NCBI GenBank assembly: GCA_044348085.1
Contig: JBIKTM010000018.1
Coordinates: 1-36,259 of the forward strand
DNA: 36,259 nucleotides
Source: Verrucolacustris sp044348085
GTDB lineage: Bacteria; Verrucomicrobiota; Verrucomicrobiia; Methylacidiphilales; Verrucolacustridaceae
Reading direction: 5' to 3'
The number at the start of each line of letters is the position of its first letter. The first letter of the stretch is position 1. The notes under the pieces were generated by a model. That model searched no databases, was not told the DNA's origin, and worked only from the letters and a program-made list of their open reading frames with translations. The position numbers were made by a program, and so were the translations under genes. Shown piece after piece: positions 7,978 through 16,858 of the stretch.

Positions 7978-9687
7978 ATGACCAAGGACCAAGTCGCGGC
8001 CTCTCTTCGAGAAATCGGCACGATTCTTGAGCTCAATGGCGAAAATCCATTCAAATGCCGGGCATATCTCAATGCCGCTAGGACTCTTGAAACTTCCCCA
8101 ACCGATCTCACCGAACTCGTCCGAACTGATCGCCTTGGCGAGCTTCCAGGAATCGGCGATGCCCTCCGCGAAAAAATCACCACTCTCGTCAACACAGGAA
8201 AACTCCCCTACCTCGAAGAACTCCGGACCACTATCCCGTCCGGTCTTCTCTCTCTTCTTGATCTTCCAGGCCTAGGCCCGAAAAAACTCCGTATCCTGCG
8301 GGATCAACTCAAGATCGAGTCGATCGAAGCCCTAACGAAAGCCTGCCAAGATGGTCGACTCGCCTCTCTCGACGGGTTCGGCGAAAAAACCGCCACAAAC
8401 CTTCTCGACTCCATCCAACGTCGCGCCACCTACAGTAAACTCCATCGCTTAGGCACTGCCCTGCCCGCTGCCCAAGCCCTTCTGAATCACCTCCGGGAAT
8501 GCCCATCCGTCAGCCAAGCCGAAATCGCAGGCAGCCTCCGACGCGGAAAGGAGATCGTCAAAGACCTCGATCTGATCGCCTCCTCCAATAAACCCAAGGA
8601 GGTCATGAAAGCTTTTATCTCCGCCCCCAACGTGGAAAAAGTCATCGCCCACGGCGAAACCAAATCCAGCGTCATTCTCATTGGAGGCATCCCTTGCGAT
8701 CTCCGTGTCGTCCCTCCTGAGGTTTGGCCAACCGCCTTGGCCCACTTCACGGGATCCAAAGAGCACAATATCGCACTCCGCCAACGGGCCATCGACCGCG
8801 GTCTTCACCTCAGCGAATGGGGCCTTCTAAAAGGAAAATCCAAGACCCCACTAAAACTCAAGGACGAAAAGGATCTCCACAAAGCGTTGGGTCTCGCCTT
8901 TATTCCTCCCGAACTCCGTGAAGACAGCGGAGAAATCGCTGCGGCCGAAAAAGACGAACTACCCGATCTTCTCACGCGCGACCAGATCCGCGGATGCCTC
9001 CACAATCACACTTTGGCCAGCGACGGGCAGGATACTCTCGCCGCCATGGCACAGGCCGCCACCGAGTTCGGACTCGATTGGCTTGGCATCGCGGATCACT
9101 CAAAATCCTCTTTCCAAGCCAACGGCCTTGATGTCAAACGCCTCGAAAAACAAATCGAAGAGATTCAATCCCTCAACTCCAAAAAACCCAAGTGCACTCT
9201 CTTATCCGGAACGGAGTGTGACATTCTCAAAGAGGGGAAACTCGATTTTCCCGACTCTCTTCTCAAGGAACTGGATTACGTCGTGGCCTCGGTTCACTCC
9301 GGGTTCACTTCCGATGAAAAGGAAATGACCGATCGCATCCTCCGAGCTATCGAAAACCCCCACGTCACCTGCCTGGGTCATCTTACGGGCAGGCTTCTTC
9401 TCGAGCGCGAGGCCTATCCCGTCAACATTCCTAAAATTCTTGATGCAGCCGCTGCCAACGGAACTTGGATTGAACTGAATGCCAACCCGTGGCGCCTCGA
9501 TCTTGATTGGCGCTGGTGGCACAAGGCTCGCGACCTAGGAATTCTTTGCTGCATCAATCCCGACGCCCATAAAACATCCCACCTCCGCTTTCTCGATTTC
9601 GGAGTCACACTTGCCCGCAAAGGTTGGCTCCGTGCCCAAGACGTCGTCAACACCCGCACCCTAGCTCAACTTCGCAAACTGCTGTAA
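7978..9687 (+). CDS. polX: DNA polymerase/3'-5' exonuclease PolX (family X polymerase with PHP domain)
   Basis: This 569-residue protein has the full bacterial PolX layout. Helix-hairpin-helix motifs lie near 56-61 (LPGIGD), 96-103 (LPGLGPKK) and 132-139 (DGFGEKTA). The polymerase motif GSLRRGKEIVKDLDL places the catalytic acids at Asp196 and Asp198, with Asp241 (CDLRVV) as the likely third. The C-terminal PHP domain starts near 337 with LHNHT (His342, His344) and continues with IADHS (Asp373, His374). PolX fills short gaps in base-excision repair, and the PHP domain gives manganese-dependent 3'-5' exonuclease activity. The length is typical. The ATG at 7978 has no Shine-Dalgarno sequence. 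It ends 43 bases before the polyketide synthase gene, so some read-through is possible. Confidence 0.95.
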   Translation: MTKDQVAASLREIGTILELNGENPFKCRAYLNAARTLETSPTDLTELVRTDRLGELPGIGDALREKITTLVNTGKLPYLEELRTTIPSGLLSLLDLPGLGPKKLRILRDQLKIESIEALTKACQDGRLASLDGFGEKTATNLLDSIQRRATYSKLHRLGTALPAAQALLNHLRECPSVSQAEIAGSLRRGKEIVKDLDLIASSNKPKEVMKAFISAPNVEKVIAHGETKSSVILIGGIPCDLRVVPPEVWPTALAHFTGSKEHNIALRQRAIDRGLHLSEWGLLKGKSKTPLKLKDEKDLHKALGLAFIPPELREDSGEIAAAEKDELPDLLTRDQIRGCLHNHTLASDGQDTLAAMAQAATEFGLDWLGIADHSKSSFQANGLDVKRLEKQIEEIQSLNSKKPKCTLLSGTECDILKEGKLDFPDSLLKELDYVVASVHSGFTSDEKEMTDRILRAIENPHVTCLGHLTGRLLLEREAYPVNIPKILDAAAANGTWIELNANPWRLDLDWRWWHKARDLGILCCINPDAHKTSHLRFLDFGVTLARKGWLRAQDVVNTRTLAQLRKLL

Positions 9688-9730
9688 CTCCCATTTGCGG
9701 TTTTAGCGACGTACCTTATCCTTACGTTTC

Positions 9731-10780
9731 GTGTTTCTCCACTCCATCGGCACAGCTGTTCCACCCCGCGCTTTTTCTCAGACCGAGGTTTTTACGGCCT
9801 TGCAAGCGACTCCGAAATTCCAGGAACTCACCACCCGCTCCCGTGCCATCCTCCGCAAAGTCCTCAGTAACCAGAACGGGATTGAAACCCGGCACTTTGC
9901 TTTAGAGCAAATGGCAGACGCCTTTGTCTTCGAACCCGACAAAATGATGGCCCGGTTCCAAAAACATGCGCCTGCTCTTGCCAAAGCTGCTGCCCGTGAA
10001 GCCCTGCGAAATTCTGGCCTGAAACTCGCGGACATTGATGCCCTCCTCGTTGCCACCTGCACCGGCTACATCTGCCCAGGCCTTACAAGCTACCTCTCCC
10101 AAAGCCTCGGCCTCTCCTCCTCTCTTGCCTTTCTCGATCTCGTCGGACTTGGGTGCGGAGCCGCTCTTCCTGCCATCCAACAAGCCTCCGCTCTCATCGC
10201 CTCAGGCCAAGCCCGCCACGCCCTTGTCGTTTGCGTGGAAATTTGCTCAGCTGCATCTTACCTCGACGATGATCCCGGAGTCCTCATTAGCGCCTGCCTT
10301 TTTGGGGATGGCGCCGCTGCAACCATCGTCTCCAGTCAGCCTCCTAACACAAAAAGGAAAGTCCGGATCGTAAAAAGCACATCTCATTTAGAGCCTGCTC
10401 ACCGCGATCACCTTCGTTTCGATCACAAGAACGGCCTTCTTCGAAATCTTCTCGCCCCCGAAGTCCCCACCCTCGCAGCACGTCACGCACGCACGGTTTT
10501 TGAGCGAGCGGGCCTTCACGAAAAAGATATCACGGGCTGGGTTTGGCACGCGGGTGGGCGCGATGTGCTCTCCGCACTAAGCAAAGAGTTTCACCTCAAA
10601 GAGAAAGATACCCAACACAGCACCGAAGTCCTGCGCCGACACGGAAACATGAGCAGCCCCTCCTGCCTTTTTGCACTTCAATCGGCCCTCGAAAATGGCG
10701 TACCAGACGGAAACTGGTGGCTGGCCTCCTTTGGAGCTGGATTTTCCAGTTATGGAGCCCTCCTCGAAGTTCGTTCATGA
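9731..10780 (+). CDS. Type III polyketide synthase (chalcone/stilbene synthase family)
   Basis: This 349-residue protein is a homodimer-type ketosynthase that extends a CoA-bound starter with malonyl-CoA and cyclises the product. The complete Cys-His-Asn triad is visible: Cys142 in GLGCGAAL, His273 in VWHAGGRD and Asn306 in HGNMSSPS. The C-terminal GAGFSSYGALLEV matches the family end. Bacterial relatives make alkylresorcinols, alkylpyrones, tetrahydroxynaphthalene or phloroglucinols; the starter cannot be read from the sequence. The chosen start is a GTG without a good ribosome-binding site. Its TGA overlaps the ATG of the methyltransferase by four bases. The coding strand here is extremely C-rich (for example 29 C and 6 G in 10081-10140), like nearby plus-strand genes, so recent transfer is not indicated by that measure. 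Confidence 0.93.
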   Translation: MFLHSIGTAVPPRAFSQTEVFTALQATPKFQELTTRSRAILRKVLSNQNGIETRHFALEQMADAFVFEPDKMMARFQKHAPALAKAAAREALRNSGLKLADIDALLVATCTGYICPGLTSYLSQSLGLSSSLAFLDLVGLGCGAALPAIQQASALIASGQARHALVVCVEICSAASYLDDDPGVLISACLFGDGAAATIVSSQPPNTKRKVRIVKSTSHLEPAHRDHLRFDHKNGLLRNLLAPEVPTLAARHARTVFERAGLHEKDITGWVWHAGGRDVLSALSKEFHLKEKDTQHSTEVLRRHGNMSSPSCLFALQSALENGVPDGNWWLASFGAGFSSYGALLEVRS

Positions 10781-11472
10781 GCCTTCGTCACCTAACTCCC
10801 GAAAAACTCGACTCTCTCTCCCCGTCCGATCCCGCCGCTCTTGCCAGCCGTCTAGATCTACAACGCCTTCATTCCATTCTCGGCCAAAAGAAATTGTGGC
10901 TTCAATGGATCCGAAGCAAATATCCCGATCGTCCTCCTGCAAGCCTGGTCGATCTCGGTTGCGGCGACGGACACCTCCTCACCTCCATCCTCCCCATTGC
11001 GTTTCCTCATGGCGGCCATGGAGCTCGCCTCTTTTTTGTGGATCGGCAACCCAGCGTTTCAGACTCCACGCTCGACTTTCTGCGAAGACAAAATTGGCTT
11101 CCCTCTCTGGTTTCGGCCGACGTGCATGAGTGGGCTCAATCCGCTACCCGCGCAGAACTCATCATCGCGAATCTCTTTCTTCACCACTTCGCTGATGAGT
11201 CACTAAAGAATCTTTTTCAATCTCTAGCCACTCGCACTCCGCTTTTCGCCGCCGCGGAGCCCCACCGTGGAGTACCAGGAAAGATCGGATCACGTCTTCT
11301 CGGAATCCTAGGTTGCCATCCCGTAACCCAGCACGATGCCCGTGTCAGCGTGGATGCAGGTTTTTGCGGGCATGAAATCTCTACCCTCTGGCCCTCCCCC
11401 TCATCGTGGAATTTTCAGGAACGTAGCGTGGATCTCTTCACTCACTTCTTTTCAGCTGAGAGGATAGATTGA
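10777..11472 (+). CDS. SAM-dependent class I methyltransferase of the type III PKS operon
   Basis: This 231-residue protein has the class I methyltransferase signature VDLGCGDG (58-65), an acidic end of strand 2 (FFVDRQPS) and a motif-IV-like NLFLHHF. It should transfer a methyl group from S-adenosylmethionine, most likely to a hydroxyl or ring carbon of the polyketide made by the upstream gene. A longer open frame reaches back to 10543 but lies inside the synthase gene, so I take the ATG at 10777 in the ATGA junction, which implies translational coupling. The downstream flavoprotein start again overlaps its stop (TTGA). This tight packing supports a shared pathway. The substrate is inferred from context only. 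Confidence 0.87.
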   Translation: MSLRHLTPEKLDSLSPSDPAALASRLDLQRLHSILGQKKLWLQWIRSKYPDRPPASLVDLGCGDGHLLTSILPIAFPHGGHGARLFFVDRQPSVSDSTLDFLRRQNWLPSLVSADVHEWAQSATRAELIIANLFLHHFADESLKNLFQSLATRTPLFAAAEPHRGVPGKIGSRLLGILGCHPVTQHDARVSVDAGFCGHEISTLWPSPSSWNFQERSVDLFTHFFSAERID

Positions 11473-12500
11473 AACCCGTCACCATTATCGGAGGGGGTCT
11501 CGCAGGCCTGACTTTGGGAATTCGCCTCCGACAGGAAAACGTACCCGTCACTCTTTTTGAGGCTGGCACCTACCCTCGACACCGAGTGTGCGGAGAATAT
11601 TTAAGCGGACGCGGCCTTGCCGTGATCCAATCCCTAGGGATTCGTGGAAAGCTAAATAGCTTAGGCGCAGTCGAATCTTCCGACGTGATTTTCGCATCAG
11701 GTCCCTCTCTTCTCTCTCGACGTCAACTCCCTCAACCAGCCCTCTGCCTCTCCCGCTATGAGATGGATCAGTTTCTCCTTCATGAACTCAAACAGACAGG
11801 AGCCAATATTCAAACAGGGCAACGCATTGCACCCGAACACTCTGAGGGAGTTGTCCTGGCCACGGGTCGCCAACCCTCTGCTATCGAAGATGGTTGGCGC
11901 TGGTTTGGCCTCAAAGCCCATGCTCGGAATGTGAGGCTAGAAGCAGGGCTGGAGATGCACCTATCCAAACAGGGTTACATCGGCCTCTGCCGGATAGAAG
12001 ATGATCAAGTCAACGTTTGTGGCCTCTTTCGTTCCCGATCCCCAGTTCCCAATCTCTCGACCAGCTGGAAACAGTGGCTCTCTGGCCAGCCTGAATCTCT
12101 CTTATTACACCGATTAAAGAGTGCTGTGTGGGATGACTCCTCTTTCAGCTCAATTGCTGCACTCTCGCTCACCCCTAAAAAAGCCTCTTCCCACTCCGGT
12201 CTCCGGATTGGGGATGCTCTCACCATGATCCCCCCCGTGACTGGAAATGGCATGTCGATGGCCATAGAAAGTGCGGACCTGTCTATACAACCCTTAGTAG
12301 ATTGGTCCCGAGGAAAGCTTGGATGGAGCAACACTACACAAAAAGTTGCCGCTCTTCTCGATCAAACCTTTGCCCCACGATTGCGCCACGCACGTTGGCT
12401 TCAACATGCGATGTTCGATCCCTTAGCTCAAAGCCTTGTCTGGAATCTATCCCGCCTGATCCCGTCATTTCCATCCCTTCTCTTCCGGATGACACGTTAA
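11469..12500 (+). CDS. FAD-dependent oxidoreductase (geranylgeranyl reductase / aromatic hydroxylase superfamily)
   Basis: This 343-residue flavoprotein opens with the dinucleotide-binding loop IIGGGLAGLTLG (Gly8, Gly10, Gly13) and FEAG at the end of strand 2. RHRVCGEYLS (near 38-46, Cys41) matches the geranylgeranyl-reductase/halogenase-like branch. The second FAD motif RIGDALTMIPPVTGNGM has the GD pair at 248-249. Relatives hydroxylate aromatic rings or reduce isoprenoid chains. As third gene of the operon it probably oxidises the methylated polyketide, for example to a quinone. The start is TTG inside a TTGA overlap with the methyltransferase stop, preceded by GAGAGGA. No signal peptide or membrane segment is seen. 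Confidence 0.85.
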   Translation: MKPVTIIGGGLAGLTLGIRLRQENVPVTLFEAGTYPRHRVCGEYLSGRGLAVIQSLGIRGKLNSLGAVESSDVIFASGPSLLSRRQLPQPALCLSRYEMDQFLLHELKQTGANIQTGQRIAPEHSEGVVLATGRQPSAIEDGWRWFGLKAHARNVRLEAGLEMHLSKQGYIGLCRIEDDQVNVCGLFRSRSPVPNLSTSWKQWLSGQPESLLLHRLKSAVWDDSSFSSIAALSLTPKKASSHSGLRIGDALTMIPPVTGNGMSMAIESADLSIQPLVDWSRGKLGWSNTTQKVAALLDQTFAPRLRHARWLQHAMFDPLAQSLVWNLSRLIPSFPSLLFRMTR

Positions 12501-12542
12501 TTTTCTTTCGCCTTACACCCCTATTTGACTGATAATTCAGGT

Positions 12543-15173
12543 GTGGACCTGAACAAGCTTACAGAAAATGCTCAAAAAGCTGTCGCATCCGCCCAAGCCG
12601 TTGCCGCCCAGCAAGGCCACCAAGCAGTTGAAGTCGAGCACCTCCTTCACTCTCTCGCTACCCAGCAGGATGGTCTGATTCCGCGCCTGATCGAAAAGCT
12701 GGGGGCACAACCCGCACGATTTGCAGAGCGACTCGAATCGGAAATCAGCCGCCTTCCGAAAGTTTCAGGTCCGGGAGTCACCCCAGGAAGCACCATGATC
12801 ACTCCTCGACTCCAATCCCTTCTGGGACGAGCCGCGGAGGAAGCTTCGAAACTTAAGGATGAGTACATCAGCGTCGAACACCTCCTCCTCGCCGCCATCA
12901 AGGAGGATTCCCACACGGGTGCTGCCAAGGTCCTCAAAGAGTTCGGTATTACGAAGGACAAACTCCTTGCAGCCCTTCAAACGGTTCGTGGAGGTCAACG
13001 CGTTACCTCTGCCAACCCCGAGGCCACATATGAATCTCTCGAAAAATATGGGCGCGACCTCACCCGCCTTGCCCGTCAGGGCAAACTGGATCCCGTCATC
13101 GGGCGCGATCAAGAAATCCGCCGAACCGTTCAGGTCCTTTCACGTCGCACCAAAAATAACCCCGTTCTCATCGGAGAACCCGGCGTCGGAAAAACTGCCA
13201 TTGTCGAGGGTCTAGCCCGCCGAATCGTTGCAGGAGACGTCCCCGAAAGCCTAAAGGAAAAGAAAATTGTCGCTCTCGACCTTGGAGCGCTTGTCGCAGG
13301 AGCTAAGTTTCGCGGCGAATTCGAAGAACGCCTCAAGGCAGTCCTCAATGAAGTCGTCAAAGCCGAGGGGGGAATCGTTCTATTCATCGACGAGATCCAC
13401 ACCATCGTGGGAGCTGGCAAAGCCGAAGGCTCCATGGACGCAGGAAACATGCTTAAACCCATGCTCGCTCGGGGCGAACTCCACTGCATCGGGGCCACAA
13501 CTCTGGACGAATACCGCAAATACATTGAGAAGGATGCCGCCCTCGAACGTCGATTCCAACCCGTCATGGTGGAAGAACCTTCCGTCGAGGATACGGTCTC
13601 GATCCTCCGCGGCCTTCGAGAACGGTATGAGGTTCACCACGGAGTTCGAATTCAAGACGCCGCCCTAGTAGCAGCAGCCACCCTATCCAACCGGTACATC
13701 ACCGATCGTTTTCTTCCCGACAAGGCAATCGATCTTATCGATGAAGCCGCCGCCAAGCTCCGTACTGAAATTGAGTCGATGCCGGAAGAACTGGAAAATC
13801 TGCAACGCCGCATTCTCCAACTTGAAATCGAACGGGAAGCGTTAAAAAAGGAGAAGGATACGGCCTCCAAGGAGCGGTTGAAGGTTCTCGAAAAAGAGTT
13901 GGCCGACCTAAAAGCGAAGCGGGATGCACTTCATGCCCGCTGGCAGGCGGAACGAGGCGGGGTGGAATCCTCCCGAAAGATTCGAGAAGAGATTGAAAAG
14001 ATCCGCCAACAGATCGAAACAGCCCAACGCGCGTATGACCTAAACAAGGTCGCCGAGCTTCAGTACGGGAAACTCCCCGAACTTGAAAAAAAGCTGAAAG
14101 ACTCGGAAGCCGCCGCCGAAAATAAGGATAAGGAAAAAGACGCCAAACCTCGACTCGTCCGTGAAGAGGTGACTGCCGAAGAAGTCGGTCAGGTTGTCGC
14201 CCGCTGGACTGGAATCCCCGTTTCCCGCCTCCTGGAAGGGGAAAAAGACAAGCTTCTCCGTCTCGACAAGATTCTCCACGAACGGGTCATCGGTCAGGAC
14301 GAAGCCGTCCAAGCCGTAGCCGACGCCGTAGTCCGCGCCCGCTCAGGGCTGAAGGATCCGAAACGCCCTATCGGTTCCTTTCTCTTCCTAGGACCTACCG
14401 GGGTCGGAAAAACCGAACTCGCCAAAGCCCTAGCCTCAACCCTTTTTGATAGCGAAGACGCGGTCATTCGGATCGACATGTCGGAATACATGGAAAAGCA
14501 CGCCGTCTCACGCCTCATCGGTGCTCCTCCCGGCTATGTGGGCTACGAAGAGGGCGGACAGCTCACCGAAGCGGTACGACGTCGCCCTTACTGCGTGATT
14601 CTCTTCGACGAAATCGAGAAAGCACATCCGGATGTCTTTAATACCTTCCTGCAGATTTTAGATGATGGTCGCTTGACCGACAGCCAAGGTCGAACCGTCG
14701 ATTTCAAAAATACTCTGATCATCATGACCTCGAACATCGGCTCCCCCCTGCTTATGGAGGGACTCGACTCGAAAGGAGAGATTACCGAAAAAGCCCGCAA
14801 GGCGGTCATGGGGGAGCTTCGGAAACATTTCCGCCCTGAATTCCTAAATCGGGTCGATGAAATCGTACTCTTTAAACCCCTTACGTTGGCAGAGATCAAA
14901 AAGATTGTGGATCTCCTGCTCAATCTACTTCGGCAGCGCTTGACCGAACGGCGCCTGACGCTCGACCTATCCGATGCCGCCCGCGAACATATCGCTCGCG
15001 AGGGCTACGATCCTGTCTACGGAGCCCGACCCCTGAAGCGCTATCTCCAACGCGAAGTGGAAACCCGCCTATCCCGAAAACTTCTTCAAGGAGACATCCC
15101 CGACGGCTCCGCCCTCACCCTCGCCTACAAGGATGGGCAGCTGGACATTCAGGTCACTTCCCCCAAGAAATAG
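12543..15173 (+). CDS. clpB: ATP-dependent disaggregase ClpB
   Basis: ClpB is a hexameric AAA+ chaperone that pulls polypeptides out of aggregates together with DnaK. The 876 residues carry the N-terminal Clp repeat domain (1-145), a first AAA+ module with Walker A GEPGVGKT (211-218) and Walker B VLFIDEIHT, the ClpB-specific coiled-coil middle domain (roughly 400-540, Lys/Glu-rich), and a second AAA+ module with Walker A GPTGVGKT (617-624). There is no ClpP-binding loop seen in ClpA, and the middle domain marks it as ClpB. I chose GTG at 12543 because MDLNKLTENAQ fits the family N-terminus; a TTG at 12525 would add six residues. No CIRCE element is visible upstream. Confidence 0.96.
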   Translation: MDLNKLTENAQKAVASAQAVAAQQGHQAVEVEHLLHSLATQQDGLIPRLIEKLGAQPARFAERLESEISRLPKVSGPGVTPGSTMITPRLQSLLGRAAEEASKLKDEYISVEHLLLAAIKEDSHTGAAKVLKEFGITKDKLLAALQTVRGGQRVTSANPEATYESLEKYGRDLTRLARQGKLDPVIGRDQEIRRTVQVLSRRTKNNPVLIGEPGVGKTAIVEGLARRIVAGDVPESLKEKKIVALDLGALVAGAKFRGEFEERLKAVLNEVVKAEGGIVLFIDEIHTIVGAGKAEGSMDAGNMLKPMLARGELHCIGATTLDEYRKYIEKDAALERRFQPVMVEEPSVEDTVSILRGLRERYEVHHGVRIQDAALVAAATLSNRYITDRFLPDKAIDLIDEAAAKLRTEIESMPEELENLQRRILQLEIEREALKKEKDTASKERLKVLEKELADLKAKRDALHARWQAERGGVESSRKIREEIEKIRQQIETAQRAYDLNKVAELQYGKLPELEKKLKDSEAAAENKDKEKDAKPRLVREEVTAEEVGQVVARWTGIPVSRLLEGEKDKLLRLDKILHERVIGQDEAVQAVADAVVRARSGLKDPKRPIGSFLFLGPTGVGKTELAKALASTLFDSEDAVIRIDMSEYMEKHAVSRLIGAPPGYVGYEEGGQLTEAVRRRPYCVILFDEIEKAHPDVFNTFLQILDDGRLTDSQGRTVDFKNTLIIMTSNIGSPLLMEGLDSKGEITEKARKAVMGELRKHFRPEFLNRVDEIVLFKPLTLAEIKKIVDLLLNLLRQRLTERRLTLDLSDAAREHIAREGYDPVYGARPLKRYLQREVETRLSRKLLQGDIPDGSALTLAYKDGQLDIQVTSPKK

Positions 15174-15178
15174 CTGCT

Positions 15179-15664
15179 ATGCCCTCGTTCGACGTAGTAT
15201 CCGAAATCGATATGGCCGAAATGGCCAATGCCCTGCTCATGGCACGTAAAGAGCTGGCGAGCCGTTTTGACTTTAAGGGAGTCGAATGGGATATCACGGA
15301 AGAAAAGGATAAGCTCATCTTTGCGGCAAACGACCAGTTCAAGTTGGATGCACTCCGGGAGATTGTTATCGGCAAGCTGGCAAAACGGGGGATTCCCCTC
15401 AAAAACTTGGAAACAAAAGACGCAGAACTCTCCTCTGTAGGTCGTGCCCGCCAAGAGATGCACTTAAAACAAGGTCTTTCTGGCGAAAATGCAAAATCAG
15501 TTAGTCAGTCGGTCCGCTCTTCCGGCCTAAAACTTCAGGCGGCTATCGAAGGGGGAAAAGTACGCGTTTCTGGGAAGAATCGAGATGACCTCCAAGCAGC
15601 GATTGCCCATTTGCGTGGTCTCGACTTCCCCGTCTCTCTCTCCTTTAATAACTTTCGTGATTAA
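15179..15664 (+). CDS. YajQ family nucleotide-binding (cyclic di-GMP effector) protein
   Basis: This 161-residue protein matches the YajQ family over its full length: MPSFDVVSEID at the start, ASRFDFKG (about 27-34), VGRARQE and the C-terminal LPV-type ending FPVSLSFNNFRD. YajQ proteins consist of two small ferredoxin-like domains; in Xanthomonas and Pseudomonas, members bind cyclic di-GMP and act with a transcription factor, while older work reported nucleotide or tRNA binding. It starts only five bases after the clpB stop, so the two are probably co-transcribed. No good ribosome-binding site is seen. Its 3' end overlaps the start of the next gene by eight bases. Confidence 0.93.
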   Translation: MPSFDVVSEIDMAEMANALLMARKELASRFDFKGVEWDITEEKDKLIFAANDQFKLDALREIVIGKLAKRGIPLKNLETKDAELSSVGRARQEMHLKQGLSGENAKSVSQSVRSSGLKLQAAIEGGKVRVSGKNRDDLQAAIAHLRGLDFPVSLSFNNFRD

Positions 15665-16325
15665 AACCATTCTTTTGGCACTCCTCCTGAGTTGCTTGTC
15701 CACATACGCAGCTGACGAAACCGTCAAAACCGCTCAAGTCGCTACTCCAAGCACGATCGTCTGGCCAACCCAGATGACGTCAAAGATTTACATCCTCCCT
15801 GTAAAGATCGACCCTGCTGCGATCACCGACGCCAAAAAGAAAAATGCGGAGGGAATTTCCATTCTTCCCTCAGACGACGAAGATGAGACCAAAAAGAAAC
15901 TGGCCGACCTGAAAACCGATCTCACGGCCGCTATCCTTGAAAAAATGAAAGACGCCGAACTCCCTGCCCAGATCTGGACCAGTTCCTCCCCTGTTCCCGC
16001 CGATGGATGGAAGCTGGAAGGTAACGTGGTCAATCTCGACCCAGGGAAAAAGGTCCTTGGAACCGACAATCCCGTCGTTGGTATTGTCATTTCCGTAGCC
16101 GATTCCAGTCATCCCATGACCGAACCTTTCCTCGTCTATAACAGTTCTGCCAAAGCCAAGATGTCTCCAGGACCCGGACTCAGCCCCTTTGCCAAGATCG
16201 GCAATATGATCGCAAAAGGCACAGGCTTGCAGGAATCGATGCAGATCGGTCGCCTGGCCGATAGCGTGGCCGAACAATTTACCGAATCCATGGAAACCCA
16301 TGGCCTGAAGAAAAAAGACGACTAA
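15657..16325 (+). CDS. Exported protein of unknown function
   Basis: I do not recognise this protein. The open frame extends upstream into yajQ, but the likely start is the GTG at 15657, which gives a clear signal peptide (MIKTILLALLLSCLSTYA, then AD) and 222 residues. A Cys in the signal region makes a weak lipobox possible. The mature part has a Lys/Asp/Glu-rich segment (about 55-85), then KLEGNVVNLDPGKKV and VVGIVISVADSS, suggesting a small beta-rich domain, then a glycine-containing segment and a helical, charged end. Proteins that compute a default value and combine it with a scaling factor in this layout are often annotated as domains of unknown function. It overlaps yajQ by eight bases and its TAA interlocks with the stop of the convergent gene at 16322. 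Confidence 0.72.
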   Translation: MIKTILLALLLSCLSTYAADETVKTAQVATPSTIVWPTQMTSKIYILPVKIDPAAITDAKKKNAEGISILPSDDEDETKKKLADLKTDLTAAILEKMKDAELPAQIWTSSSPVPADGWKLEGNVVNLDPGKKVLGTDNPVVGIVISVADSSHPMTEPFLVYNSSAKAKMSPGPGLSPFAKIGNMIAKGTGLQESMQIGRLADSVAEQFTESMETHGLKKKDD

Positions 16326-16786
16326 TTTGGTCGCTTCGGCAGTTCTAATCTAGGCCCTTGCTTGGGACTCCAAGGATTTTTTTGAAATTCTCCGGACGAC
16401 AAATCGCTTTTTATCTGCTTCGCTAATTTGGAAATCACTTCCAGTCGGATTCCCTCCCACTCTTCTCCGTATCCGGCCAGATTCTTTTCCGCCAACCCAA
16501 GAAGCCGATAGGCGGGAGCAAGACGCTGCTGGTGCACCCGGTGACCGGGATGCTCGAAATGCTTTCGCATATGGACGAAAGCGCCCGCCAACTGGATCAG
16601 CCCCTGATAGAAAGCCGCCCCCCTTACCTTCCGCCCTCCTTCGAGCCACAGGGACTCGAGAACGTCATGGGCCTCGTAATAATCCTCACGGTTGAAATGA
16701 TGAAAATAGGCAGCGTATCGAACATCCCACCCCCGAGGGTCGATTCCCTCCCACAATTCGGAAATCCGGCTTGCTTTTGCTGACAT
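16322..16786 (-). CDS. DUF309-type helical protein
   Basis: This 154-residue protein contains the DUF309 signature: HHFNREDYYEAHDVLESLW (about 28-46) followed by FYQGLIQLAGAFVHM. The family is a small helical bundle with conserved His/Glu residues resembling a metal site; its function is unknown. The C-terminal part (from about 115) is charged and ends in a Pro/Lys-rich tail. Upstream, a 72-base gap separates it from the divergent zinc-ribbon gene. It ends on a stop codon interlocked with that of the convergent exported protein. Confidence 0.85.
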   Translation of the reverse strand: MSAKASRISELWEGIDPRGWDVRYAAYFHHFNREDYYEAHDVLESLWLEGGRKVRGAAFYQGLIQLAGAFVHMRKHFEHPGHRVHQQRLAPAYRLLGLAEKNLAGYGEEWEGIRLEVISKLAKQIKSDLSSGEFQKNPWSPKQGPRLELPKRPN

Positions 16787-16858
16787 AGCCCCACCCTACC
16801 ACCACTTTTTTTTTCGCGAAGCACTTGCCGAACCCGTGTGGTTGATTAGCTTCCGCCA

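Noticed and set aside
10543..10776. N-terminal extension of the methyltransferase
   Set aside because: It lies inside the polyketide synthase gene and has no methyltransferase features; the ATGA overlap start is better.
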